Origin: Paraburkholderia ribeironis
GTDB taxonomy: Bacteria > Pseudomonadota > Gammaproteobacteria > Burkholderiales > Burkholderiaceae
Assembly: GCF_900019265.1 (NCBI RefSeq)
Contig: NZ_CYGX02000019.1
Location: 1-59,604, forward strand
Direction of reading: 5' to 3'
Length of the DNA: 59,604 bases
Under the pieces are notes generated by a model. It was not told where the DNA came from and did not search any database. It was given only the letters and a program-made list of their open reading frames with translations. Each line of letters begins with the position of its first letter. Position 1 is the stretch's first letter. Shown piece by piece: positions 1-8,302 of the stretch. The position numbers and the translations under genes were made by a program.

Positions 1-4
1 TTAA

Positions 5-448
5 TCAGCGCTTCCCTATCTGGTCGCGGCGAACAATCAGCACTTCGGCGCGGCGTCGACGCTGCTGATGCCGGGCCGCGGTGTGAACATGGGCGATGGT
101 TGGGAAACGCGCCGCCGTCGCGAGCCGGGCAACGACTGGGCGATTATCGCGCTGGCGCAGCCGGGCGTGATCAGGAAGATCGAAGTCGACACGGCTCACT
201 TCAAGGGCAACTATCCGGACCGCTGCTCGATCCAGGCCGCGTATGTGACGGGCGGCACAGACAGTTCGCTCGTCACGCAGGCGATGTTCTGGCCGGTGCT
301 GCTCGGCGAACAGAAGCTGGAGATGGACAAGCAGCATGTCTTCGAAAACGGGATCGCGGCGCTTGGGCCCGTCACGCACGTACGCTTCAACATCATTCCG
401 GACGGCGGCGTGTCGCGTCTGCGTCTGTGGGGCACGCTCGCATCATGA
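5..448 (+). CDS. alc: Allantoicase, 3' part only
   Basis: This is the C-terminal part of allantoicase, which hydrolyses allantoate to ureidoglycolate and urea in purine catabolism. The readable part has the conserved allantoicase segment with [16 protein letters not shown] followed by [17 protein letters not shown], and it ends with the usual [15 protein letters not shown] tail. The gene runs off the left edge. An in-frame TAA lies at 2-4, and the first 19 or so bases do not continue the expected family sequence, which becomes recognisable only from about base 20. The start therefore cannot be placed. The stop overlaps the next start (ATGA at 445-448), so it is translationally coupled to ureidoglycolate lyase. 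The family assignment is from memory of the family sequence. Confidence 0.85.
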   Translation, partial: SALPYLVAANNQHFGAASTLLMPGRGVNMGDGWETRRRREPGNDWAIIALAQPGVIRKIEVDTAHFKGNYPDRCSIQAAYVTGGTDSSLVTQAMFWPVLLGEQKLEMDKQHVFENGIAALGPVTHVRFNIIPDGGVSRLRLWGTLAS

Positions 449-957
449 AAGCGCTCGCGATCGAACCACTGACCAAACAAGCGTTCGCCGCGTTCGGCGA
501 CGTGATCGAACTCGCAGGCGCGAAGCAGATTCCGATCAACCTCGGCACGACGATCCGCTATCACGATCTCGCGAAGGTCGACGTCGCCGACCAGCACGGC
601 CGCACGCTCGTGAACCTGTTTCGCGGGCAGCCGCGCACGCTGCCGTTCGAAGTGAAGATGCTCGAGCGTCATCCGCTTGGCAGCCAGGCGTTCGTGCCGT
701 TGAACGACAAGCCGTATCTGGTCGTGGTGGCGCCGCCGGGCGAACTGGACCCGGCGAAGATTCGCGCCTTCGTGACGAGCGGCTGGCAGGGCGTCAACTA
801 TGCGAAGGGTGTGTGGCACCATCCGCTGATCGCGTTGGGCGACGTGAGCGACTTCATCGTCGTCGATCGCGGCGGCGATGGGCCCAACCTCGACGAACAG
901 GATCTGGCCGAGTCGTTATGGCTGACTGAAGATGCGTTGAGCGCGGTGGCGGTTTGA
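445..957 (+). CDS. allA: Ureidoglycolate lyase
   Basis: A 170-residue protein of the AllA family. The family converts ureidoglycolate to glyoxylate and urea, the last ureide-degrading step after allantoicase. Visible family features are the N-terminal [16 protein letters not shown], the central FRGQPR and [15 protein letters not shown] block (cupin-like barrel) and the late [11 protein letters not shown] with conserved histidines. Length is normal for the family. The ATG at 445 sits in an ATGA overlap with the allantoicase stop, so both are in one operon. A hairpin with a T5 tail follows at 999-1023. The enzyme acts in the cytosol. I am confident about the family. Confidence 0.93.
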   Translation: MKALAIEPLTKQAFAAFGDVIELAGAKQIPINLGTTIRYHDLAKVDVADQHGRTLVNLFRGQPRTLPFEVKMLERHPLGSQAFVPLNDKPYLVVVAPPGELDPAKIRAFVTSGWQGVNYAKGVWHHPLIALGDVSDFIVVDRGGDGPNLDEQDLAESLWLTEDALSAVAV

Positions 958-998
958 GATTGGCCGCTTCGGTGTAGCGACCGGTCGATCGGAAAAGG

Positions 999-1023
999 GC
1001 CCATGGCATGCCGTGGGCTTTTT
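999..1023 (+). terminator. Terminator after allA
   Basis: GCCCA (999-1003) pairs with TGGGC (1014-1018), and the inner GGCATGCC extends the stem. A T5 run (1019-1023) follows. It lies 42 bases after the allA stop and would end the alc-allA transcript. Confidence 0.7.
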
Positions 1024-1219
1024 GCCGTAGCGCTCGCGAAACAGCGTGGCGACGTTCTTGCCCAGCACCTGAACGTCGAGCCTCATGAGTTCGCGTCCGG
1101 GCTGCGCTGTTCAGCGAGGGCATCGATTTCGGCGATTTCTGCCCTCATTGAGCCCTTGAGACACAAAATGCCGCCTCCGAATTGTGCCTCATGGGCTACA
1201 TTTCAAGCGAATTTACCTG

Positions 1220-1243
1220 TTTTGTAGCCTTTGAGCTACAAAA
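1220..1243. promoter_or_regulatory. Perfect 9-bp inverted repeat in the allA-puuD gap
   Basis: TTTTGTAGC (1220-1228) and GCTACAAAA (1235-1243) form a perfect inverted repeat with a 6-nt spacer. A related half-site, GGGCTACA, occurs just upstream near 1193-1200. The gap 958-1372 separates convergent genes, so this could be a hairpin or a protein site. Apart from this and the two terminators I see no gene in the gap. Confidence 0.35.
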
Positions 1244-1282
1244 GATGGTCGCTAGCCTGAAACCACCCCGCCAAAAGGGCAC

Positions 1283-1318
1283 AAAAAAAACGGGCTTGCC
1301 GCTTGCGCGAAAAGCCCG
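1283..1318 (-). terminator. Terminator of puuD
   Basis: AAGCCCG (1312-1318) pairs with CGGGCTT (1291-1297). Read on the minus strand the hairpin is followed by a run of eight T (A-run 1283-1290 on the plus strand). It lies 55 bases beyond the puuD stop at 1373. Confidence 0.8.
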
Positions 1319-1372
1319 CTTCAGAGTTGCACGTCAATGGCCAAGCCGACCGTCACGGCCGGTGCTGCGCGC

Positions 1373-2566
1373 TCACTTCACTGCGCCACCTTCGAACCAT
1401 GCGGCGATCTTCATGCGCTCGTCGTCGGTCATATGCGTGACGTTGCCGAGCGGCATCGCCTTCAACGTCACGGCCTGCTGATAGATCCGCTGTGCGTTCT
1501 GCGAGATTTCGTCTGGCGTATCCAGCAGCACGCCGGCCGGCGCGCTGCCCATCATCGTCGGATGCGCGGAGTGGCACGCCACGCAGCGCTGCTGCAGCAC
1601 CGGTGCAATGTCGGCCACTTTGATCGACGGCGCGTTCGCCGCTTGCGCTTGCGACACGACCGCCTTCGGCATGGTCCAGAAGAGCGCGCAGAACATCAGC
1701 GCAATGCCCGCGAGCGGCAGATACCACAACACCTGGCCGCGGTGGCGCATCACGAAGAACTGGCGAATCAGCGCACCAGCCAGCATGATGATCAGGAGTA
1801 CGGCCCAGTTGTACGGATGCGTATAGGTCATCGCATAGTGGTTCGACAGCATCGCGAACACGACCGGCAACGTGAAATACGTGTTGTGCACCGAACGTTG
1901 CTTGCCGCGCTTGCCGTAGATCGGGTTCGGCGTGTTGCCCTTGAGCATCGCATCGACCATCTTGCGCTGGCCCGGAATGATGACGAAGAACACGTTGGCC
2001 GACATGATCGTCGCCAGCATCGCACCCATGATCAGGTAGGCCGCGCGGCCCGCGAAGATATGGCAGGCGAGCCACGCCGCGATCAGCACGTACACACCGA
2101 CGCAGATGCCGAGCACCTTGTCGCGGTTGCCGAGCAGGCGGCACAGCGAGTCGTACACGATCCAGCCTGCCGCGAGGAAGCCGAGCGCCGACGCGACGGC
2201 CACCACCGGGCCCATGTCGAGCACGTTCCTGTCGATCAGATACGTGGTCGGCGAGAACAGGTACAGCACGGTGAACAGAGCAAAGCCCGACAGCCACGTG
2301 GTGTACGACGGCCATTTCGACCAGTGCAGGTCCTCCGGCATTTCCGGCGGCGCGACGGTGTACTTCTGCATGTTGTAGAAACCGCCGCCGTGCACGTGCC
2401 ACAGTTCGCCGAACACGCCGCGCTTGCGCTGGTTCGGATCCTGCGGCGGTGTCAGGCTGTTGTCGAGCGCGACGAAATAGAACGACTCGCCGATCCATGC
2501 GATCGCGGCGATGACGTGGAACCAGCGAATCGCCAGGTTCAACCAGTCGGTGATAAAGCCTTCCAT
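1373..2566 (-). CDS. puuD: Membrane urate oxidase with C-terminal cytochrome c (PuuD type)
   Basis: A 397-residue integral membrane protein of the PuuD family, which oxidises urate to 5-hydroxyisourate and passes electrons to a haem c rather than to O2 directly. The first ~300 residues carry about eight hydrophobic segments with conserved histidines (for example RWFHVIAAIAWIGESFYF and ELWHVHGGGFYN). The last ~90 residues form a cytochrome c domain with the haem motif CVACHSAH. The start ATG follows GGAGGAG at a good distance. The next gene upstream on the same strand is 5-hydroxyisourate hydrolase, which uses the product of this reaction. Together with uraH and the alc/allA genes it forms a urate-to-glyoxylate route. 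Electrons probably go to the respiratory chain (inference). Confidence 0.92.
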   Translation of the reverse strand: MEGFITDWLNLAIRWFHVIAAIAWIGESFYFVALDNSLTPPQDPNQRKRGVFGELWHVHGGGFYNMQKYTVAPPEMPEDLHWSKWPSYTTWLSGFALFTVLYLFSPTTYLIDRNVLDMGPVVAVASALGFLAAGWIVYDSLCRLLGNRDKVLGICVGVYVLIAAWLACHIFAGRAAYLIMGAMLATIMSANVFFVIIPGQRKMVDAMLKGNTPNPIYGKRGKQRSVHNTYFTLPVVFAMLSNHYAMTYTHPYNWAVLLIIMLAGALIRQFFVMRHRGQVLWYLPLAGIALMFCALFWTMPKAVVSQAQAANAPSIKVADIAPVLQQRCVACHSAHPTMMGSAPAGVLLDTPDEISQNAQRIYQQAVTLKAMPLGNVTHMTDDERMKIAAWFEGGAVK

Positions 2567-2773
2567 GAAACTCCTCCACTTCTGATTCGTTGTATGCGCG
2601 ATGACGTTCGCGCCGCAGCGGCCCGGCTACCCAGCGGCTCGTGAGCTGGCACGAGGGTCACTGCACTGAGCGCGGGGGCGCGGGGGGCGCAGGGCGAGGG
2701 ACGCGCTGCGTCCAGTTCCCACGGCGTCGTTCTTTTTGGATCTCAGGTTCGGGTAGGTCCTCGCGGACGTCTC

Positions 2774-3127
2774 CTAGCTGCCGCGATACGTGCTGTACGA
2801 CCACGGCGACACCAGCAGCGGCACGTGATAGTGGGCAGCGGCATCGGCCACGCCGAAGCGCAACACCACGCGATCGACGAAGCGCGGCTCAGGCACTTTC
2901 GTGCCAATCGATGCGAAGTAGTCGCCGGCGCTGAACACGAGCTCGTATTCGCCCGCGACGAGCGCGTCGCCTTCGAGCAGCGGCTCGTCGCAGCGGCCGT
3001 CGTCATTGGTGGTGGTGGTTTTGAGCGCGCGCCGCGTGTCGCCGGCGAGCGCGAAGAGTTCGATCTTGATGCCCGCACCGGGACGGCCGTTCGCGGTGTC
3101 GAGCACGTGGGTAGTGAGCTTTCCCAT
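2774..3127 (-). CDS. uraH: 5-hydroxyisourate hydrolase
   Basis: A 117-residue transthyretin-like protein. It hydrolyses 5-hydroxyisourate to OHCU, following urate oxidase. The signature N-terminus KLTTHVLDTANGRPGAG and the C-terminal tetrapeptide YRGS, diagnostic for HIU hydrolase against true transthyretin, are both present, as is HYHVPLLVSPWSYSTY. I start at the ATG at 3127 (MGKLTTHVL). A TTG six bases upstream is possible but puts the start too close to the AAGGA ribosome site. puuD lies about 200 bases downstream on the same strand. The OHCU decarboxylase that would complete the step is not in this window. Confidence 0.93.
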   Translation of the reverse strand: MGKLTTHVLDTANGRPGAGIKIELFALAGDTRRALKTTTTNDDGRCDEPLLEGDALVAGEYELVFSAGDYFASIGTKVPEPRFVDRVVLRFGVADAAAHYHVPLLVSPWSYSTYRGS

Positions 3128-3536
3128 TCGCAATTTTCCTTATGTGAATGCGAGGTGTCGGCGGCAGCCCGATCCAGATACGTGTGCGGCGGATCGAGGC
3201 TCCACGTCAGTGGCTACATACCCGTCGGCGAATTGAAACGAGCGCCGTGGCAGCCATTGTAAAAAGCTTGTCCAGCTCAGCGCACGAGAGATAGGAAAGA
3301 TAATAGCTGGCGCATGACGGACAGCCTGGTGAAAGCCACAGCGAGTCGATTCGTTCGACTGTTGCAACGTCTGTGTCCCCGCCGGACGATCGTACTGGCG
3401 TCAAAAAAGGTCCACTATATCGGCAGCGTGAAGTTGGGTATCGCGTTGGCGCGAGTTGTCAGCGTTATTTTGACCGTCGAAGGTTACGCCTGTGCGCCGC
3501 AGCCGCCACGAGCCGGACCCGGCCCACGCACGGCAC

Positions 3537-3612
3537 GCGCCCCGAAGGAAGTCCCCTTGGGGGGCGCCCCGAAGGAAGTCCTCTCGGGGGATATCCCGAA
3601 GACGGCGAAAAA
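3537..3612. repeat. Palindrome-rich element with a duplicated 16-bp core
   Basis: The gap 3128-3720 has no convincing gene. It contains CCCCGAAGGAAGTCC twice (near 3540 and 3570). Each copy is followed by a G-rich arm, and a GGGGCGCCCC palindrome lies between them. A third, shorter hairpin CGGGggataTCCCG follows. The segment looks like a dispersed palindromic repeat rather than coding DNA. Read through, it would give repeating GSPLGG or KEVPLGG peptides, which I recall from spurious Burkholderia ORFs. Confidence 0.45.
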
Positions 3613-3720
3613 CGCTGGGTAACCGGGCCAATTGCGTTCGACGGACGCGGCGGCACGGTTGGCGTGCCGTCACATCGTGTTCGAACGACTTTGCGCGGAA
3701 GCATTGAAGCGGAGAAACGG

Positions 3721-5199
3721 ATGACGATGGAGCAGGCGGCGCAACAACCGACGCAAGGACCGGCGCAACAACCGGCGCAAGGACCGGCGCAACAATTGGC
3801 GCAACAGGCAGATAAGCCGAAGAAAACGATGCTGGTCCAGCACGCGGACGTGCTGGTCCAGCACGCGGACGTGCTGGTCACGATGGACGGCGCGCGGCGT
3901 GAATTGCGCGACGGCGGTCTGTATATCGAGGGCAACCGCATCGTCGCGGTCGGACCCACGGCGCAGTTGCCGCAAACAGCCGACGAGGTGCTGGACATGC
4001 GCGGCCAACTGGTGATCCCAGGCCTCGTGAACACGCATCATCACATGTATCAGAGCCTGACGCGTGCGGTGCCCGCCGCGCAGAACGCCGAGCTGTTCGG
4101 CTGGCTGACCAGCCTCTACAGGGTGTGGGCGAACCTCACGCCGGAGATGATCGAAGTCTCCACGCTGACGGCGATGGCCGAGCTGTTGCTATCGGGATGC
4201 ACGACGTCGAGCGACCATCTGTATATCTATCCGAACGGCAGCCGGCTCGATGACAGCATCGCCGCGGCCCGGCGGATCGGCATGCGTTTTCATGCGGCGC
4301 GCGGCAGCATGAGCGTCGGGCGGAAAGACGGCGGCTTGCCGCCGGATTCGGTGGTCGAGCGCGAAGCGGACATCCTGAAGGACACCCAGCGTCTGATCGA
4401 AACGTATCACGACGATGGGCGTTACGCGATGCTGCGCGTGGTGGTGGCGCCTTGCTCGCCGTTCTCGGTGAGCCGCGACCTGATGCGCGAATCGGCGCGG
4501 ATGGCGCGACAGTTTGGCGTGTCGCTGCATACGCACCTCGCGGAGAACGCCAACGACATCGCGTACAGTCGCGAAAAGTTCGGCATGACGCCGGCCGAGT
4601 ATGTGGAAGATCTGGGCTGGGTCGGCCACGATGTGTGGCACGCGCACTGCGTGCAACTCGACGACGCGGGGATCGACCTGTTCGCGCGTACCGGCACCGG
4701 CGTCGCGCACTGTCCGTGTTCGAACATGCGGCTCGCGTCGGGCATCGCGCCGGTCGGGCGCATGCGGCGCGCGGGTGTGCCGGTGGGGCTGGGCGTCGAT
4801 GGTTCGGCGTCGAACGACGGCGCTCAGATGATTGCCGAAGTGCGTCAGGCGCTGCTGTTGCAGCGGGTCGGCTTCGGGCCCGACGCGATGACGGCGCGCG
4901 ACGCATTGGAAATCGCGACCTTGGGCGGCGCGCAGGTGCTCAACCGCGACGACATCGGCGCACTCGCGCCTGGCATGGCGGCGGACTTCGTGTCGTTCGA
5001 TTTGCGTCAGCCGCTCTTTGCCGGCGCGCTGCACGATCCGGTCGCGGCTCTGGTATTCTGCGCGCCGTCGCAGGTGAGCTACAGCGTGATTGGCGGCAAG
5101 GTGGTCGTGAAGGACGGACAGCTCACGACGCTCGATCTCGGACCGGTGATCGAACGGCACAACCGGCTGGCGAAGACGCTCTACGAAGCGGCGGCGTGA
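3721..5199 (+). CDS. Probable 8-oxoguanine deaminase (amidohydrolase family)
   Basis: A 492-residue amidohydrolase-superfamily deaminase. The best match I know is 8-oxoguanine deaminase (8-oxoguanine to urate), the type seen in Pseudomonas. Metal-site motifs are visible: NTHHHMYQ (about residues 105-111), HTHLAEN, WHAHCVQL, and the catalytic GLGVDGSASND. The product, urate, would feed PuuD and UraH next door. The start follows GGAG seven bases away. The first ~50 residues are odd: Gln/Pro repeats (GPAQQPAQ units) and then the heptapeptide LVQHADV twice in tandem, which extend the usual N-terminus. A chlorohydrolase or guanine deaminase-like substrate cannot be excluded from sequence alone. 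Confidence 0.8.
   Translation: MTMEQAAQQPTQGPAQQPAQGPAQQLAQQADKPKKTMLVQHADVLVQHADVLVTMDGARRELRDGGLYIEGNRIVAVGPTAQLPQTADEVLDMRGQLVIPGLVNTHHHMYQSLTRAVPAAQNAELFGWLTSLYRVWANLTPEMIEVSTLTAMAELLLSGCTTSSDHLYIYPNGSRLDDSIAAARRIGMRFHAARGSMSVGRKDGGLPPDSVVEREADILKDTQRLIETYHDDGRYAMLRVVVAPCSPFSVSRDLMRESARMARQFGVSLHTHLAENANDIAYSREKFGMTPAEYVEDLGWVGHDVWHAHCVQLDDAGIDLFARTGTGVAHCPCSNMRLASGIAPVGRMRRAGVPVGLGVDGSASNDGAQMIAEVRQALLLQRVGFGPDAMTARDALEIATLGGAQVLNRDDIGALAPGMAADFVSFDLRQPLFAGALHDPVAALVFCAPSQVSYSVIGGKVVVKDGQLTTLDLGPVIERHNRLAKTLYEAAA
3739..3879 (+). repeat. In-frame tandem repeats at the start of the deaminase gene
   Basis: Two repeat tracts lie in the 5' coding part. About 24-bp Gln/Pro-encoding units occur at roughly 3739-3810. 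A perfect 21-bp tandem duplication follows, starting CTGGTCCAGCACGCGG (3832-3852 and 3853-3873), with a partial third copy. Both keep the reading frame. Confidence 0.85.
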
Positions 5200-5226
5200 C
5201 CCGGGAAAACGACGCGGGGAAATGGC

Positions 5227-5275
5227 GAGAGGAAAACGAAGAGAGGAAAACGGCGCAGAGAGGAAAACGAAGAGA
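5227..5275. repeat. GAGAGGAAAACG tandem repeat
   Basis: Three spaced copies of GAGAGGAAAACG lie between the deaminase stop and the 3' end of the convergent LysR gene. They are purine-rich and non-coding. No terminator stem is evident. Confidence 0.6.
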
Positions 5276-5343
5276 GCAGGGTCATCAACGCCCACCGCCA
5301 TGCACCACACGGCTGCCGATTCGATAACCCGCGCAACGACGCG

Positions 5344-6276
5344 TCAAGGCTTGTCGATCAACGTCCTGGTCGCTTCAGCGACGAGGCCGCGCAGCCAGCG
5401 CACTTCATCGGAGTAGTGCACGCGCTCGTGCCACAGCTGGTAATACTGCATCGGCGGGAAATCGAGCGGCGCGGGCACCACGGTGAGCGGCAGGAACTTT
5501 GCGTAGTAGTCGGCAAAGAGGCGCGTCGTCGTGAAGATCAGATCGGACTTGATCAGCACGTACGGCGCCAGATTGAAGTAGGGCAGTGTGACGACCACAT
5601 GACGCTTGAGCCGCTCACGCGCGAGATGCACGTCGATCGCGCCGCGTTGGCCCACCGAATAGGGAGTCGGCGCGAGATGCGGGGCATTCAGATACTGGTC
5701 GAGCGTGAGGCCGCCGCGTTTGGCGAACGGATGCGCGTTGCTCATCAGGCAGACGATCTGATCGACGAACAGGTTCGACAGATGCAGTTGCTCCGGCGGC
5801 TCCGGCCAGTTGCCGACCACGATGTCGAGCTTGCCGTCCTCGAGCGCGAGTTCGTAGTCGAACGCCGGGCCGAGCGAGTGAAATTCGAGCGTCGCGTTCG
5901 GCGCGGCCTGGCGAAAGCGTTCGACCACGGTCGGCACGAACAGCACGTTCAGATAATCCGGGCAGCCGATCCGGTAGCAGCGGATCGAAGTGGCTGGATC
6001 GAAGTTGTGTTGCTGGAACTTGATGCGTTCGATTTCGCGCAGCGCGTTCTGCACCGGTTCGAGCAGGCGCAGGCCATATTCGGTCGGCACCATGCCGGAT
6101 TTGCCGCGCACCAGCAGCGGGTCGCCGGTGATGTCGCGCAAGCGGCGCAGCGCCGCGCTGATCGCAGGTTGCGACTGATTCAGCTTGACCGCTGCGCGCG
6201 TGACGCTGCGTTCCATCAACAGCGTGTGCAGGACGCGCAGTAGGTACGTATCGATCGCCTCGCGTTGCTGACTCAT
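5344..6276 (-). CDS. LysR-family transcriptional regulator
   Basis: A 310-residue LysR-type regulator. Its N-terminal winged helix-turn-helix (about residues 10-70) has RSVTRAAVKLNQSQPAISAALRR-type helices, and an effector-binding domain follows (about 95-300). The start ATG has GGAGAAG upstream. It is transcribed away from the ABC importer at 6527, with a 250-bp intergenic region. By the usual LysR arrangement it probably controls that operon and perhaps the purine genes (inference). The domain resembles the NodD/NahR-like branch, but I cannot name an effector. Confidence 0.88.
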   Translation of the reverse strand: MSQQREAIDTYLLRVLHTLLMERSVTRAAVKLNQSQPAISAALRRLRDITGDPLLVRGKSGMVPTEYGLRLLEPVQNALREIERIKFQQHNFDPATSIRCYRIGCPDYLNVLFVPTVVERFRQAAPNATLEFHSLGPAFDYELALEDGKLDIVVGNWPEPPEQLHLSNLFVDQIVCLMSNAHPFAKRGGLTLDQYLNAPHLAPTPYSVGQRGAIDVHLARERLKRHVVVTLPYFNLAPYVLIKSDLIFTTTRLFADYYAKFLPLTVVPAPLDFPPMQYYQLWHERVHYSDEVRWLRGLVAEATRTLIDKP

Positions 6277-6285
6277 GACTTCTCC

Positions 6286-6344
6286 GAAATATATGGGCTG
6301 GCTGATCGAACGGGGGTGGAGATATATGGCTTTTAGTATGGACG
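6286..6344. promoter_or_regulatory. Candidate LysR site: repeated ATATATGG
   Basis: Within the divergent region 6277-6526, AATATATGGGCT and GATATATGGCTT occur about 40 bases apart, close to the LysR start. The AT-rich direct repeat stands out in the GC-rich background and could be the regulator site. This is a pattern observation only. Confidence 0.3.
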
Positions 6345-6526
6345 AAAAACGGCGTCAAGCGTGGCGTACCCGCAGAGCGTGCTGTGGCGCGGGTTTGCGG
6401 GAATTTTGGCGGCTCGACTGAGCGGGTCGAATTGGGTATTGTCATCCGGTTGTGGTGACGGATCGTCCGCCGGCAAGGTGGACAGACGCGTCGTAACCGG
6501 CGGTCACTGACGTACTACGGAATCAC

Positions 6527-8227
6527 ATGAGCGACTCTTCCTATAGCGACGGCGCCGCCGCGCAGCCGGCAAACGGGCCGACAGACAAGCCGACCAGCGG
6601 GCCGACAGACAAGCCGACAAACGGGCCGACAAACGGGCCGACAAGCGGGCCGACAAACCGGCCGGAACAGACGGCGCCCCGGCTGGTGCTCCAGGGCATC
6701 ACCAAACAGTATCCGGCCGTGCGAGCCAACGACGACGTCACGCTGGTCGTCGCGCCGGGTGAGATCCATGCGGTGCTCGGCGAAAACGGCGCCGGCAAAA
6801 GCACGCTGATGAAGATCATCTACGGCGCGGTGCGGCCCGACGCCGGTGAGATCCACTGGGAAGGCCAGGCGGTCGAGATCGCGAGCCCGGCCGCGGCGCG
6901 CAAGCTCGGCATCGGCATGGTGTTCCAGCATTTTTCGCTGTTCGAGACGCTCACCGTCGGCGAGAACATCGCGCTCGCGCTCGACGAACCGTTCGATCTG
7001 AAGACGCTCTCCAAACGGATTCGCGAAGTCTCGGCCGACTACGGTCTCGATATCGATCCGCAGCGGCACGTGCATAGCCTGACGGTGGGCGAGCGGCAAC
7101 GCGTCGAGATCGTGCGCTGCCTGTTGCAGAATCCGCGCCTGCTGATCATGGACGAACCGACTTCGGTGCTGACGCCGCAAGCGGTGCGCAAGCTGTTCGC
7201 GACGCTGCGCCGGCTGGCCGCCGAAGGTTGCAGCATTCTCTACATCAGCCACAAGCTCGACGAAATCCAGGAGTTGTGCGACACCGCCACGGTGATGCGC
7301 GGCGGCCGCGTGACCGGCCACGTGAAGCCGAAGGGCGAAACCCACGCGTCGCTCGCGCAATTGATGGTCGGCCATTCGCTGCCCGACTACACGCGGCGCG
7401 AACACAATCCGGGCGCCGTGCTGCTCGACGTGAAGCAGTTGTCGGTGCAGAGCGACGACCCGTTCGGCACGTCGCTCGAGAACGTGTCCTTCAGCGTGCA
7501 TGCCGGCGAGATCTTCGGTATTGCCGGCGTGTCGGGCAACGGCCAGGCGGAACTGCTGGCGGCGCTATCTGGCGAAAAGCAGGGTGAAAAGCGGCGCGGC
7601 GTGCGCACCGACGCGGTCACGATCTGCGGCAAGGCGGCTGGGCGCCTCGGCGCGGGCGGCCGACGCGCGCTCGGTTTCGGCTTCGTGCCGGAAGAGCGTC
7701 TGGGCCGCGGCGCGGTGCCGGCGATGACGCTGGCGGAAAATGCGTTGCTCACCGCGCATCGTCAGCAGATGGTGAGCTCGGGCTGGATCAAGGCCGGCGC
7801 GATGCGCGCGTTCGCGAAGCGCTGCATCGACGCGTTCGACGTGCGCTGCGGCGGCCCGGAAGCGCTCGCGCAAAGTCTTTCGGGTGGCAATCTGCAGAAA
7901 TACATCGTGGGCCGCGAGATGCTGCAGGCACCCAAGGTGCTGGTGGTCGCGCAGCCCACATGGGGCGTCGACGTCGGCGCGTCGGCGTTCATCCGCCAGC
8001 AGCTGCTCGATCTGTCGGCGCGCGGCGTGGCGATTCTGGTGATCTCGGAGGAACTGGAAGAGCTATTCGACATCTGCGATCGCATCGCGGTGCTCGCCGG
8101 CGGTCGGCTTTCACCGGTGCGCGCCGTCGGGGCGACCAACGCCGAGGAGATCGGCCGCTGGATGGCGGGCCTGTTCGGCGGCCGCGAGGGCGCGGCGCCA
8201 TCGGCGGAACAGCCGGCGCATGCCTGA
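6527..8227 (+). CDS. BMP-type ABC importer, double ATP-binding protein
   Basis: A 566-residue fusion of two ABC ATPase domains, as in the nucleoside and sugar importers of the YufO/NupO kind. The first domain has an intact Walker A (GENGAGKST, residues 85-93), a Q-loop and a LIMDEPTS Walker B. The second domain has a degenerate Walker A (GVSGNGQAE) with no lysine, which is usual in this family, but keeps LSGGNLQK. The first 48 residues are a Pro/Thr/Gly repeat (PTDKP, PTNGP, PTSGP units) with no domain. It is the first gene of a four-gene operon with two permeases and a BMP-family binding protein. Purine or nucleoside uptake is inferred from the BMP family and from the neighbouring urate genes. 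Confidence 0.9.
   Translation: MSDSSYSDGAAAQPANGPTDKPTSGPTDKPTNGPTNGPTSGPTNRPEQTAPRLVLQGITKQYPAVRANDDVTLVVAPGEIHAVLGENGAGKSTLMKIIYGAVRPDAGEIHWEGQAVEIASPAAARKLGIGMVFQHFSLFETLTVGENIALALDEPFDLKTLSKRIREVSADYGLDIDPQRHVHSLTVGERQRVEIVRCLLQNPRLLIMDEPTSVLTPQAVRKLFATLRRLAAEGCSILYISHKLDEIQELCDTATVMRGGRVTGHVKPKGETHASLAQLMVGHSLPDYTRREHNPGAVLLDVKQLSVQSDDPFGTSLENVSFSVHAGEIFGIAGVSGNGQAELLAALSGEKQGEKRRGVRTDAVTICGKAAGRLGAGGRRALGFGFVPEERLGRGAVPAMTLAENALLTAHRQQMVSSGWIKAGAMRAFAKRCIDAFDVRCGGPEALAQSLSGGNLQKYIVGREMLQAPKVLVVAQPTWGVDVGASAFIRQQLLDLSARGVAILVISEELEELFDICDRIAVLAGGRLSPVRAVGATNAEEIGRWMAGLFGGREGAAPSAEQPAHA
6571..6663 (+). repeat. In-frame 12-bp repeat at the 5' end of the ATPase gene
   Basis: About seven 12-bp units of the form GGGCCGACARACAAGC or CGGGCCGACAAG encode the PTDKP/PTNGP tract. 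The frame is kept throughout. Confidence 0.8.
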
Positions 8228-8302
8228 TCGCGCGAGGCTCGCCGCCCGGCTCGATCAACGGAACCCGAACCCGGTCAATCACCAATAAATCAAACGCTAC
8301 CC

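Noticed and set aside
3314..3622. 102-codon frame in the gap before the deaminase
   Set aside because: Its C-terminal half is the palindromic repeat read through, and no family or ribosome site supports it.
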